64,000 nucleotides of DNA, taken from the NCBI GenBank assembly GCA_019359375.1, contig JAHHHL010000009.1, positions 62,001 to 126,000 of the forward strand. The letters run 5' to 3'. The notes beneath the pieces are model-generated. The model was not told where the DNA came from and made no database searches. It saw only the letters and a program-made list of their open reading frames with translations. The position numbers and the translations under genes are program-made. This DNA comes from Lyngbya sp. HA4199-MV5. GTDB taxonomy: Bacteria > Cyanobacteriota > Cyanobacteriia > Leptolyngbyales > Leptolyngbyaceae. Of this stretch, positions 52,526 through 61,489 are shown in pieces (the first letter of the stretch is position 1; each line of letters begins with the position of its first letter).

Positions 52526-54202
52526 CTAACGTCTGAAAAACTTTTGCTTGAGCCGATCGACCACGTAATTTACCTCTGGCAGTCTAAGTTGAGCGGCAAT
52601 CAGCGCAAAGACAGCTATCCCAACAATTCCAGCAAGACATAGCTGTGTCAGCAAGAGCCACAAACCGTCGCGTCCCCAGAGGTGTTCGCTTGCCTGCAAT
52701 GTTCCCCAGGCTGCCCCTCCTGCGATCGCGCTACCGATTGTCAGCCCTGCTACCGAAAGCGACCACGATCGCACGGGCAAGCCACCCAGACGACGGTTTA
52801 AGATCCACAGCATTGCCACCATTGAAATGGCATTGACCGCGACCGTTGCCAGCACTAGACCGATCGCTCCCAGCGGTTTCACTAGAAAGAAATCGAGGAG
52901 CGCATTGAGAAAAATATTGACAACGCTAATCCGAAAGGGCGTATCGCCGTCTTCTAACGCATAAAAGACCCGCACCAGCACGTCCCGCGCTAGATAGAAG
53001 AACATCCCCAGCGCGTAGGCAACCATGACTGAAGCGGTCAGGTACGAGTCTTCGATTTTAAAGGCATAGCGTTCATACACCACCCGTGAGAGGGGAAACG
53101 CCAGCGCTATCATCAACGCACTAATAGGCAGCATGGTAACAGCAGTCGTCAGTAGCCCTTGACGAATGCGTACCTTCAGTTCAGACCAGTTTTCGGGTGC
53201 AGCGAGTTTTGCAAAGGCAGGCAGAAGTGGCACCAAAATGGCGTTAGAGAGAATGCCCAATGGCGTGAGCACCAGCAGTCCAGCGTAGCCCATTGCCGAA
53301 ACAGCAGCAGCAGCGTTAGGAATGAATGACGCAAAAAAGAGGTCAGTCCAAACGTTGATCTGCATCATCCCAGACGAAAAAGTCGCTGGTCCCATAATTT
53401 TGATCACTTCCTGCACTTCCGGTTCACGGAAGTTGAAGCGCAACCGAAAGCCGCCCATCCCAGACTTCCACTGAGCTGGAAGCTGGACAAGCCACTGCAA
53501 AACGGCTCCTGCTAACGTTGACCAGGCTAAAACGGCACCGCCGAGAGCGGCATATTGTGGCAACGCCGCTTTGTCACCCAGGTAAAGGGCTAGCCCTCCC
53601 AACCCAATCAACATGGTCACGCTAGAAAACAGTGGGCTGATGGACGGCAACCAATACTGGTCGGCAGCGTTGAGTGCTCCAAACCCGATGCCAATGAGAC
53701 CTGCCAGCACTGCCATCGGTGCCATAATGCGAAATTGCTGAATGGCAATGTCCTTCGTTTGTTGCAGCACTTGAAATGTTGCTGTGTCCATGCCTTGTGC
53801 AGCAGCCTGAGCAGGCGTGATGTATAGCCCTGGTGCAACCAGATGCATTAAGGGATGAGCAAAGACCACCAACCCGATCGTGACCAGCAGCAAAAGACCG
53901 ACCACCAGCGTTGTGATGCTCTCCATAATAGGGGCGACTTCATCTTGCTTGCGCTTGGCGAGAACGCTGACGATCGCGCTATGAAACGGTCCATTGATCC
54001 CACCCAGCAGGATGAGCAAAAACCCTGGAATGACATAGGCAAAGTTGTATGCGCCGTAGGCAGGACCAACTCCAAAGGCAGCCGCGATCGCCTGCTGTCG
54101 CACCAGTCCAAAAACTTTACTAATGAGAGTGGCGATCGCCACAATGCCAGCAATGCCTGCCAGGGAACGGGTTGATTTCGATTCAGTCACGCAGACAGAC
54201 AC
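52526..54202 (-). CDS. murJ: lipid II flippase MurJ
   Basis: The 558-residue protein has about fourteen membrane helices. The N-terminus (SLAGIAGIVAIATLISKVFGLVRQQAIAAAFG) matches the MurJ/MviN opening, with the conserved Arg of the central cavity in FGLVRQ, and AYNFAYVIPGFLLILLGG and NAILVPLLPAF follow. It flips undecaprenyl-linked peptidoglycan precursor to the outer face of the membrane. It stands near but not in the mreBCD unit; copy E of the MITE lies between. Confidence 0.93.
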   Translation of the reverse strand: MSVCVTESKSTRSLAGIAGIVAIATLISKVFGLVRQQAIAAAFGVGPAYGAYNFAYVIPGFLLILLGGINGPFHSAIVSVLAKRKQDEVAPIMESITTLVVGLLLLVTIGLVVFAHPLMHLVAPGLYITPAQAAAQGMDTATFQVLQQTKDIAIQQFRIMAPMAVLAGLIGIGFGALNAADQYWLPSISPLFSSVTMLIGLGGLALYLGDKAALPQYAALGGAVLAWSTLAGAVLQWLVQLPAQWKSGMGGFRLRFNFREPEVQEVIKIMGPATFSSGMMQINVWTDLFFASFIPNAAAAVSAMGYAGLLVLTPLGILSNAILVPLLPAFAKLAAPENWSELKVRIRQGLLTTAVTMLPISALMIALAFPLSRVVYERYAFKIEDSYLTASVMVAYALGMFFYLARDVLVRVFYALEDGDTPFRISVVNIFLNALLDFFLVKPLGAIGLVLATVAVNAISMVAMLWILNRRLGGLPVRSWSLSVAGLTIGSAIAGGAAWGTLQASEHLWGRDGLWLLLTQLCLAGIVGIAVFALIAAQLRLPEVNYVVDRLKQKFFRR

Positions 54203-54395
54203 AGTGAAACAGCTTCATCTATTTAAGCTTGAATCGGGAGCGTCTTAAGCTTGAATCGGGAGCATCAGCTTTGACCAGTCGTGCCCATCCCTTGGGTTGA
54301 TACCAGTGAGCAATCAGGTCATCAGAGGGAAGTAAGGTGATGACTGCTAACTACGTCGCTAAGCATGAGCAAAATGCAGGTGCGTTCAATTGTTT

Positions 54396-54587
54396 CTAAA
54401 CAGCAAGCGTTGGCTGAGTTCCTAGCAAGTTAGTCAAATTTGATGGACGCGAAAATTCGTAGCGAATCTTAATCTTATCCAGCGTTAAAACGGGCATTTC
54501 TTGCCAGCAATGGGTACAGAACCAGTAAACGCCAGTATGGCGAGCATGGCGTAACAACACTTCACCGCAGCAAGGACATGCACTCAT
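54396..54587 (-). CDS. small zinc-ribbon protein
   Basis: The 63-residue product has two CxxC knuckles (ACPCCGEVLLRH and WFCTHCWQEMP), enough to bind one zinc ion as a ribbon. HTGVYWFCTHCWQEMPVL looks like a block conserved in cyanobacteria. There is no other domain; the C-terminal part is polar. Function is unknown, with nucleic acid or protein binding likely. Three short direct repeats lie just upstream. Confidence 0.65.
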   Translation of the reverse strand: MSACPCCGEVLLRHARHTGVYWFCTHCWQEMPVLTLDKIKIRYEFSRPSNLTNLLGTQPTLAV

Positions 54588-54656
54588 ATAACACCTCTTA
54601 TTTAAGCGGGTAAAGAACCGTGAGGTTCTAAAAAGACAAATTGAAAAACGATTCTG

Positions 54657-54725
54657 AAAAGGTTAGGGAACTGAAAAGGCTTAGAAAATTAAAAAGATGA
54701 GGGAACTGACAAGGTTAGGGAACTG
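54657..54725. repeat. three direct repeats upstream of the zinc-ribbon gene
   Basis: AAAGGTTAGGGAACTGA, AAAGATGAGGGAACTGA and CAAGGTTAGGGAACTGT occur within 70 bases, about 70-140 bases upstream of the zinc-ribbon start. Second and third copies are directly adjacent. They could be binding sites for a regulator or just a decayed tandem repeat. Confidence 0.55.
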
Positions 54726-54945
54726 TCTACCAGGATATGAGACAGAAAAAGTGGAGACAAGGGTTCACCTTGCCGATGCACCGTAAAAACTCTGGTCTTT
54801 TTACTTTTAGGTAGTATCAAATGCTACCACCCATAAACCAGTAGCCAACACTGGCTATAGATAGCTCTAGTCTTTACGGCTAAAAACGATATGAGAGGCG
54901 TTTCCTTAAAGATTTATTTTGCTTAAACAATCGTTGCTGATTGCA

Positions 54946-56169
54946 TTATTTGTTTGTAGTTTGATTTAGTTCTTCACGTAGCAAAACTGCGATCGCAGAC
55001 GCTAGACTCTCGTACTGCTCCAGTTGATTGTAAAGCTGTGCCGAAACCCGGACGAGCCGACTGCAAGCAGTTGGATAGGGCACGATCGGCACTTCAATCT
55101 GGTAGTGCTCCAGCAAAGCATCTTGCAGCCATTGCGGGTTGCCCTCTGGTAAGGGAACAACCGCTAAGGAGCCAAGCATTTCATCAGGGCAGGGTGGTGC
55201 GATCGCCAGCGTTTCGCACAGACGACGACGAGCCGCGATCGCCAGCGCATGATTGGCTGCCATCACCTCATCCCATCCCCCTGACAGCAGCGATCCCATC
55301 ACGCGAATGGCGGCGGGAACAGACAGATAAGCCGTTGGATCATCCGTTCCCATCCAGTCAAATTCCAGCCGAAAGCGACTGCGATCGGTGCGGGTTGCGT
55401 TGGCACCGTGGCTAATCGTCAGCGGACGGATGACAGATTGACGATCGCGCTGTACAACCAAGAAAGCGGCTCCTTTCGGGGCACAGAGCCATTTATGGCA
55501 ATTCCCTGTGTAATAGGTAGCCCCGATCGCGCGCAGATTCAACGGCACCATTCCTGGCGCATGAGCACCGTCTACCAGGGTCTCAACTCCTTGCTGTGTG
55601 AGCACCTGCACCAACTCCGCGATGGGAAAGACCAGTCCCGTCTGACTCACCACATGATCCAGCAGAGCCAGCCGAGTACGCGCCGAAATGCAGCCGACGA
55701 TCGCATCCATCACTTGCTGTGGAGACTCAATCGGAAAGGGTATGTCTGCAACCACGATTTTCAAGCCATACCGCTCTGCCACGTAGTTCAAAGCATTCCG
55801 GCAGGCATTATATTCCTGGTTGGTTGTAAGCAATTCGTCGCCTGGTGCAAAAACGAGCGATCGCAGCACGGTGTTAATGGCTGTTGTGGCATTAGGCACA
55901 AAGGCAAGGTCGTCTGCATCAGCGCCAACAAAGACCGCTAACTCAACACGAGCCTCATCCAGCAAAACTTCCAGGTCGCGCCCAAAAAACTGGAGCGGTT
56001 GTTGTTCCATGCGTGCCCGAAACTGCTGTTGTACAGCCAGCACAGCTAAAGGGCACGCGCCAAACGACCCGTGATTTAAGAAGGTAATCGAGCGATCAAG
56101 CGACCAATGTTGCAGAAATTGAGACTCAGACACAGGCAAGGCTTCAAGCACGGCTTTGGGGCGCAGCAA
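54946..56169 (-). CDS. class V aminotransferase (isopenicillin-N-epimerase-like)
   Basis: The 407-residue PLP enzyme shows ITFLNHGSFGACPLAVL (the NHGSFG opening typical of this branch), FVPNATTAINTVLRSL, an acidic cofactor contact in VDGAHAPGMVPL and the Schiff-base lysine in YTGNCHKWLCAPKGAAFL. In the family these enzymes act as epimerases, desulfurases or transaminases; the true substrate in cyanobacteria is unclear. moaC starts on the same strand upstream but with only a 28-base gap, so the two may be co-transcribed. Confidence 0.82.
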   Translation of the reverse strand: MLRPKAVLEALPVSESQFLQHWSLDRSITFLNHGSFGACPLAVLAVQQQFRARMEQQPLQFFGRDLEVLLDEARVELAVFVGADADDLAFVPNATTAINTVLRSLVFAPGDELLTTNQEYNACRNALNYVAERYGLKIVVADIPFPIESPQQVMDAIVGCISARTRLALLDHVVSQTGLVFPIAELVQVLTQQGVETLVDGAHAPGMVPLNLRAIGATYYTGNCHKWLCAPKGAAFLVVQRDRQSVIRPLTISHGANATRTDRSRFRLEFDWMGTDDPTAYLSVPAAIRVMGSLLSGGWDEVMAANHALAIAARRRLCETLAIAPPCPDEMLGSLAVVPLPEGNPQWLQDALLEHYQIEVPIVPYPTACSRLVRVSAQLYNQLEQYESLASAIAVLLREELNQTTNK

Positions 56170-56197
56170 ATTGGACGCGTACCTCGATGAGTCTAAC

Positions 56198-56722
56198 TCA
56201 ATCCCCGTCTTCTCCTGCCTGGTAATCTCCCGACTTGCCGCCTGTTTTGCTCACCAGATGGATGTTTTCAATGTGCATGGCTTTCTCCAGTGCCTTTGCC
56301 ATGTCATAGAGCGTTAGAGCCGTCACAGAAACCGCCGTCAGGGCTTCCATTTCAACACCCGTCTCCGCTTTCGTTTTGACCAGCGCTTGAATGCGATACC
56401 CCGGTAAGTCAGCATCTGGATGCAGGGTTACTTCAACTTTATGCAGCGGCAACGGGTGACAGAGCGGAATCAGTTGTGCCGTTTGCTTAGCTGCCATGAT
56501 GCCCGCCAATCTAGCTGTAGCCAGTACGTCGCCTTTGGGCGTATTGCCCGCAATAATCGCCGCCAATGTTTCTGATCGCATTCGCACCTGCCCGACTGCG
56601 ATCGCCTCCCGGACGGTCTGCTGCTTGGCAGAAACATCGACCATGTGTGCCTGACCCTGGGCATCCAGATGGGTTAGGGGAGGGCTGTCGATCGAAGGAG
56701 TATCAGAGAAATTTTGTGTCAT
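56198..56722 (-). CDS. moaC: cyclic pyranopterin monophosphate synthase (MoaC)
   Basis: The 174-residue enzyme makes cyclic pyranopterin monophosphate in molybdenum cofactor synthesis. Signature segments are [20 protein letters not shown], the active-site loop [15 protein letters not shown] and [25 protein letters not shown]. The C-terminus (KTGGKSGDY) is also family-like. The partner MoaA is not in the window. It is encoded just upstream of the class V aminotransferase. Confidence 0.94.
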   Translation of the reverse strand: MTQNFSDTPSIDSPPLTHLDAQGQAHMVDVSAKQQTVREAIAVGQVRMRSETLAAIIAGNTPKGDVLATARLAGIMAAKQTAQLIPLCHPLPLHKVEVTLHPDADLPGYRIQALVKTKAETGVEMEALTAVSVTALTLYDMAKALEKAMHIENIHLVSKTGGKSGDYQAGEDGD

Positions 56723-56756
56723 TCTGAGCCAATGTGATAGTATGGAATCCGTGCAA

Positions 56757-56830
56757 GGGCTTGTAGCTCAGTGGACTAGAGCACGTGGCTACGGACCACG
56801 GTGTCGGGGGTTCGAATCCCTCCTAGCCCG
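56757..56830 (+). tRNA. tRNA-Arg (anticodon ACG)
   Basis: A 74-base cloverleaf. Acceptor GGGCTTG pairs with CTAGCCC apart from one T-T pair at positions 6 and 67. The D stem is GCTC/GAGC. The anticodon stem CGTGG/CCACG encloses loop CTACGGA, with the anticodon ACG. The T arm is GGGGG-TTCGAAT-CCCTC. The CCA end is not encoded. ACG is read as ICG after A34 deamination and decodes CGN Arg codons. Confidence 0.93.
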
Positions 56831-57086
56831 TCTAAGGACGGTATTTTTGAAAAGTTTATCGCTAAAGAGCCAGCGCTGACGCATGATTGAGCAGCGCTTG
56901 GTTAGAGCTTAAATTCTTTGCAGAATGCCTCTCTCTGAGACGCTACGGTTTGGGAAATTTCTGTTTTCATCAACGCTGCTAGATTCTACGATGAAACGGT
57001 CGATCGGTGCTTTTGGGCGATCGGCTATGATCCACACAGGTTGACATCCATCAAATCTTGCCACCACAGCAGGGGCAAGTCGCGTC

Positions 57087-57512
57087 ATGATCCACGTTTT
57101 TGTCTACGGCACGCTGAAGCCAGGTGAAAAAAACCACCAGATTTGTGCCAGTTACGTGGTTGCATCAAAGCCTGCCAGCGCGAACGGTCGTCTGTATGCA
57201 CTACCATTTGGCTACCCTGCCATGACGCTTGAGGAGGGGACAGTGCATGGCACGGTGCTATCGTTTGTTGATGAAATTGCCCTGGAAGCACTGGATGCCT
57301 ACGAGCGGCATGATCCGGCAGAATTCTATGCCTACGTGCCCGATCAACACCTGGAACAGAACGAGTACGATCGCCAAAAGATCACCGTTTACGACCAGGC
57401 GCAACAAGAAAGCGGTCAAGCCTGGACATATCTGATGACCAAAGAGCAAGTGCAGCGGTTGAGCGGCGTTTTCCTCCCCGATGGGCAATGGGTCCAGCAG
57501 TCAACCGCGTGA
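57087..57512 (+). CDS. gamma-glutamylcyclotransferase-like protein (AIG2/GGCT fold)
   Basis: The 141-residue protein has the GGCT signature VFVYGTLKPGEKNH at the start, followed by GRLYALPFGYPAM and the segment ALEALDAYERHDPAEFYAYV, where the catalytic Glu of the family is expected. Such proteins cyclise gamma-glutamyl amines or peptides, but many are of unknown substrate. It ends 13 bases before the convergent anti-sigma gene. Confidence 0.82.
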   Translation: MIHVFVYGTLKPGEKNHQICASYVVASKPASANGRLYALPFGYPAMTLEEGTVHGTVLSFVDEIALEALDAYERHDPAEFYAYVPDQHLEQNEYDRQKITVYDQAQQESGQAWTYLMTKEQVQRLSGVFLPDGQWVQQSTA

Positions 57513-57524
57513 TTTTGGAATCAT

Positions 57525-58121
57525 CTACTGGCGCGCAGTCGGCTTAGAGCTATTGGGAGTGGTTGCATTCTTGAAAGCACCATTGTTCGGCACAGCAACC
57601 GGAGTTTTCGGAATATCAACCAATGGCTTATCCAGTGCGACTAGCAGCACCTCATTGGCATTCGTTTGAGGAGCTTCGATCGCAGGCTGTTGAGACCCTT
57701 TCGCAAGCTGAGGCGCTGAAGGCTGACTACCAGGTAAGATATTGCTGGCAAGGGCACCTACAAACAGCGCCGCAATCGCCGCACCACCCCAGACCAATGA
57801 TAGCTTCGGCTTACGCTCTAACCGATCAAACACCTGATGGGCAGTCTGCTCGGCTGTTTGTGTGGCGGCTGGCACAGGCATGTTTTGTAACCCATGGCGC
57901 AGCTTAAGCAAGCGACTATAGAGACGCTGCACGGCTGGATCGTTGGCTAGCCATGCCTCAACCACTTTACGTTCGGCTGCGGTGACTTCGCCGTCCAGAT
58001 AAGCACTCAGCAACTCAAAGCGATCGCGCTGCATCAAGTTAGACGAGGATGAGGACGAGTTTTGACCATTCATAGAAGGCGGCTGTTGAGGATCGTTGGG
58101 AGTATTAAAGTTGGAGGTCAT
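57525..58121 (-). CDS. anti-sigma factor (membrane-anchored) for SigG
   Basis: The ORF track starts 34 codons earlier in a hydrophobic frame; ATG giving MTSNFNTPNDPQQPP is preferred. The N-terminal cytosolic part has the anti-sigma helix pattern (DRFELLSAYLDGEVTAAERKVVEAWLANDPAVQRLYSRLLKLRHGLQ). A membrane helix (LSLVWGGAAIAALFVGALASNIL) leads to a short disordered periplasmic tail. The HxxxCxxC zinc motif of ZAS anti-sigmas is absent. It lies directly downstream of the ECF sigma gene, the classical sigma/anti-sigma order, as in the sigG locus of other cyanobacteria. Confidence 0.78.
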   Translation of the reverse strand: MTSNFNTPNDPQQPPSMNGQNSSSSSSNLMQRDRFELLSAYLDGEVTAAERKVVEAWLANDPAVQRLYSRLLKLRHGLQNMPVPAATQTAEQTAHQVFDRLERKPKLSLVWGGAAIAALFVGALASNILPGSQPSAPQLAKGSQQPAIEAPQTNANEVLLVALDKPLVDIPKTPVAVPNNGAFKNATTPNSSKPTARQ

Positions 58122-58336
58122 GTCGGCACCACGTCGTGTGTTGAAACACACTGGTATGAGAAGTGTACAGAAGAAGCAAGCAAAGATCAGGGGCAAGTAT
58201 GAAGCAAACTCGTAAGCCAGCAAACGCAGCCACTTAACCTAATCATTAGTAAACCTTGAATGCCCCAAAGATGCGAGAGTCTTAACGAAAAAATAGTCTT
58301 AACACGGTCTTGACCTGGTGTGATCGACATCAGGTA

Positions 58337-59002
58337 TCAATCGCCATCCAGATACCGTTGAAGCTGAGACTGTAACCGTAACCGTGCCCTGGCAATCCTC
58401 GATTTTACAGTTCCTAACGAAACGCCTGTCATCTCAGCAATTTCTTCATACGCCATCCCCTGAATTTCGCGGAGGACGATCGTGGTGCGAAACACTTCAG
58501 GCAGATCCGCGATCGCCGATCGCAACTGATCATAAAACTCTCTAGTGGTCAAATCCTCTTCTGGTCCAGGGGTTTCGGAAGCAATTTCCCAGTCCATTTC
58601 ACCATCCTCAACGGTCAACCGGGCATCCAGCGATAACGGATAGCTGTTGCGCTTACGTTTGCGCAGTTCATCGTAGAACAGATTGGTCGCAATCCGGCTG
58701 AGCCAACCTCGAAATTTGACGGGTTCCTGTAAGCGCTTGATGTGCCGATAGACGCGAATCCAAACTTCTTGTACGAGGTCAGAGCGATCCTGCCAGTCGG
58801 GCGCTAAGTGGTAGAGCACTCGTTCTACATGAGACTGATAGCGGCGGATCAGTTCTGCAAAAGCAGTTTTTTCTGGTCGCAGCCCAGCCTGACATTGCAA
58901 CACCAGATCAACGTTAGACAACTTTTCGACTGGTACTGGTGCATCAACAGCTTTGATGGATGCCCAGGATGCAGAAACAGACTGGTTCATGGATAACGTC
59001 AC
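58337..59002 (-). CDS. sigG: ECF-type sigma factor (SigG group)
   Basis: The 221-residue sigma factor has region 2 (FAELIRRYQSHVERVLYHLAPDWQDRSDLVQEVWIRVYRHI...FRGWLSRIATNLFYDELRKRKR) and region 4 (LPEVFRTTIVLREIQGMAYEEIAEMTGVSLGTVKSRIARARLRLQSQL), linked by an acidic loop. An N-terminal extension of ~35 residues precedes region 2. Cyanobacterial SigG responds to envelope or acid stress and is held by a membrane anti-sigma factor encoded next to it. A MITE copy lies 60 bases upstream of its start. Confidence 0.88.
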   Translation of the reverse strand: MTLSMNQSVSASWASIKAVDAPVPVEKLSNVDLVLQCQAGLRPEKTAFAELIRRYQSHVERVLYHLAPDWQDRSDLVQEVWIRVYRHIKRLQEPVKFRGWLSRIATNLFYDELRKRKRNSYPLSLDARLTVEDGEMDWEIASETPGPEEDLTTREFYDQLRSAIADLPEVFRTTIVLREIQGMAYEEIAEMTGVSLGTVKSRIARARLRLQSQLQRYLDGD

Positions 59003-59061
59003 TCTTCAGACATTCCATGTTTTAGGACGCGTTCTACTTGAGTAAAGTTCCCTCAGAAGCA

Positions 59062-59191
59062 CTAGGGGCTGTCATCAATTACTCTACACATTGCTTGCAG
59101 TAAAGGTTCCACCCCCTAGCCTGGTGTGTTGGGACGGGCGCGACTATACTGATACCGCAAGGTTTTAGAGCTAATTAATGACGCGCCCTAG
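59062..59191 (+). mobile_element. MITE-like element, copy F, upstream of sigG
   Basis: Ends CTAGGGGCTGTCATCAATTA and the complement of CTAGGGCGCGTCATTAATTA. The right-hand stem reads GGGCGCG / CGCGCCC, a paired change from GGGCGTG / CACGCCC. It lies between the divergently placed spacer of sigG and the end of the small secreted-protein gene. It may include or displace the sigG promoter. Confidence 0.85.
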
Positions 59192-59239
59192 CGATATCTG
59201 ATACAAAAGCTGTTTAAAGGCATCACTTACTCAAACCAC

Positions 59240-59479
59240 TTACTGAAATAAACCCCGCAGTAAAGGACTCTCGTGCAGTGCTTTTGCAAGATAAACCGAC
59301 TGCTGTGTGGGTTGGGTCGCCGTTGCTTGAGTGTTCGTCGCTTGAGCCTTCGTTACTTGAGCGGTTGTTGTTTGGGCTGTGACTGTCGGCTGGTTTGCAG
59401 ACTGAACGCTCATCCCAATAAATAGATTGAGCGAAAATGTGATAGTTCCGGCTAGTAGTAATTTCTCAAACATAGTCAC
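59240..59479 (-). CDS. small exported protein with Thr/Gln/Ala-rich repeats
   Basis: The 79-residue product starts with a signal peptide (MFEKLLLAGTITFSLNLFIGMSVQSANQ). It continues with an imperfect tandem repeat (TTAQVTKAQATNTQATATQPTQQ) before a short tail (VYLAKALHESPLLRGLFQ). GAGGAGTGAC precedes the ATG. Such low-complexity exported peptides have no known family; a role cannot be given. Confidence 0.5.
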   Translation of the reverse strand: MTMFEKLLLAGTITFSLNLFIGMSVQSANQPTVTAQTTTAQVTKAQATNTQATATQPTQQSVYLAKALHESPLLRGLFQ

Positions 59480-59872
59480 TCCTCTCGCATCCAGACTAAC
59501 CGTATGATTCTTCGCAGAAGTCAGCTTTAGTTACAGCACATTCAACAGGGATTCCAGAACCTTTCTATACCCTTTAACGAGATCTCTGCCCATATTGTGC
59601 CCATTCTGGTTGAAAAATCTAACCCCAAAAAATCAAGATAGTATAAAGTCTGTGTGCAAATTTTTGCTGTATGCGGCGAGGATAACGCGGTTTTAACGGG
59701 CAAGAGGCTGGGTAAGTCATGATCCCCGTCCCATGCTGGGAGATAAAAACTTGAAGTGAGCGTCTTGCCGTAAATCGGTGTTTTGGTAAGCGATCGATTG
59801 CAGTTTCCCTCTTGTTGATAAAAGTACGCCTCGATCGAGCCAGCAGAGGCAATTTAGATCAGATGGCACGGT
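59480..59872. other. intergenic region before the amylase gene end
   Basis: The promoter of the small exported gene should lie in its first 100 bases. The 77-codon minus-strand frame listed here lacks a ribosome-binding site and any motif. I see no RNA gene. Confidence 0.35.
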
Positions 59873-61489
59873 TCATACCTGCTCTAGCCATACAGAAACC
59901 GAACCACCGCTACAAGCAAAGGCACCCCAACCGTCTGCATTGGTCTGTATAGGCGTTTTGATGTGTTCGGTTAAATCTGTAAAGGTGGTGTTGGGCTTGC
60001 CTACTTCCATCCATTTGCTCCCGCCTGCCCCGTTGCTCATGACAACCGCGATCGCCCCAGGATGAGCTTTATCGCCTAGCCGTGTCCAACCAATGAGGTT
60101 AGGGTGATCAAAATAGTCGTACTGTGCGCCGTAGGCTGCGTGCTGACGGGCATAAAGGAACTTGTCAAGCAGCCAGCGGTGGGTGTCTAGCCAGATTTCG
60201 TAGCCGCGATCGACGTAGTGTGCGCCGTAGTAATCGGCATAGAACACACATGGATAGCCTTCCTGTCGCAGCAAAATCAACGCATACGCCAGAGGCTTAA
60301 ACCAGGACTCCACCACAGATTCCAATGCTTGAAGTGGTTGCGAATCGTGATTTTCAACAAAGGTGACAGCCAGAGCGGGCTGCTGCTGCATCAGCGTTCC
60401 ATCGAAAATCTGACGCATATCGTAGGTGTCACCTGCTTTACTGGCGCGGCTGAAGTTGAAATGCAACGGCACATCAAACAGCGACATGCAGCCACCTGTA
60501 TTGCCGAGATACCAATGCAGCGAGGCAATATCAGCAGACCAGTATTCACCGATCACGGTTAAGTCGCGCTTGACGTGATCCCGCATAGCCTGGAGCCAGT
60601 CTACGTAGAACCAGGAAGAGATGTGTTTGACAGCATCAAGCCGAAACCCATCAACTCCGGTGGTGTCCAAATACCACTTGCCCCAGGCAGTGAGTTCATC
60701 GCGGACGGCTTCACTTTCCATGTCTAGGTCGCATCCCAGCAGGTAGGCAAAGTTGCCTTTCTCCAGGCTGACGAAGTTATCAAAGCTTTTGCCTTCCAAC
60801 ACGTAAACGGTGCTGCGATCGTCCGATTTATAATGGTTGTAGGTGACGGCATCAAAATGATACCAGTGCCATTCGAGAGCAGAATATTTGCCCTTCCGAC
60901 CGGTAAACTTAAACGAGGAGTAGGTGGAAATGTCCTCTAACCCACCTTTAGGCTGCAACCGATTTTCGCTATCAAACGGGGTTGCTTTTACGGTTTCTGT
61001 TGCATCGCCACCGTCTTTTTGGTTTAGAACCACATCGGCATAAACTTGAATGCCCACAGCTTGAAGTGCCTGGATAGCCGCAAGGTACTGCTCACGGGTG
61101 CCATATTTGGTGCGTACAGCGCCCTTCTGGTCAAACTCTCCCAGGTCGAATAAATCGTAGACCCCGTACCCCACATCGCTGATCCCACTGCTGCCTTTGT
61201 AGGCTGGTGGCAGCCAGAGCGCTGTAAATCCGGCTTTAGCCAACTCGTCTGCCTTGCTGGTAACCTCCTGCCAATGGTTCCCATCGTTGAGGGTGTACCA
61301 GTGAAAGTACTGCATGATCGTGCCATTCGTAGCGGTCATAGTGCGCCCTGGTTGTGAGAACGGTAGCAATTGTGAGGAAACGGTGTTGCGGTATGAGCCT
61401 GTTGCACGACGACCGATAGCGGTCAGCCAGACTCCTAAGCTGCCGATGAGGGAAACGATGTAGAGTAGCCACTGCCGTCGAGTCGTCAT
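59873..61489 (-). CDS. alpha-amylase (GH13)
   Basis: The 538-residue enzyme begins with a membrane helix or signal (WLLYIVSLIGSLGVWLTAIG) and continues with the amylase barrel. It shows MQYFHWYTLNDGNHWQEVTSKADEL, VYADVVLNQKDGGD, the nucleophile in DGFRLDAVKHISS, the acid in TVIGEYWS and the third acid in TFVENHDSQPLQ. The C-terminal GWGAFACSGGSVSVWLEQV closes the usual beta domain. It resembles liquefying amylases of subfamily GH13_5, which cut alpha-1,4 links in starch or glycogen. The helix suggests export or anchoring to the membrane. Confidence 0.93.
   Translation of the reverse strand: MTTRRQWLLYIVSLIGSLGVWLTAIGRRATGSYRNTVSSQLLPFSQPGRTMTATNGTIMQYFHWYTLNDGNHWQEVTSKADELAKAGFTALWLPPAYKGSSGISDVGYGVYDLFDLGEFDQKGAVRTKYGTREQYLAAIQALQAVGIQVYADVVLNQKDGGDATETVKATPFDSENRLQPKGGLEDISTYSSFKFTGRKGKYSALEWHWYHFDAVTYNHYKSDDRSTVYVLEGKSFDNFVSLEKGNFAYLLGCDLDMESEAVRDELTAWGKWYLDTTGVDGFRLDAVKHISSWFYVDWLQAMRDHVKRDLTVIGEYWSADIASLHWYLGNTGGCMSLFDVPLHFNFSRASKAGDTYDMRQIFDGTLMQQQPALAVTFVENHDSQPLQALESVVESWFKPLAYALILLRQEGYPCVFYADYYGAHYVDRGYEIWLDTHRWLLDKFLYARQHAAYGAQYDYFDHPNLIGWTRLGDKAHPGAIAVVMSNGAGGSKWMEVGKPNTTFTDLTEHIKTPIQTNADGWGAFACSGGSVSVWLEQV

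Noticed and set aside
54812-54830. GGTAGTAT/ATGCTACC hairpin as a terminator of the class V aminotransferase gene
   Set aside because: It lies over 110 bases past the stop and has no T-run on the relevant strand.
59619-59852. 77-codon minus-strand frame before the amylase end
   Set aside because: No ribosome-binding site and no recognisable sequence; treated as chance.
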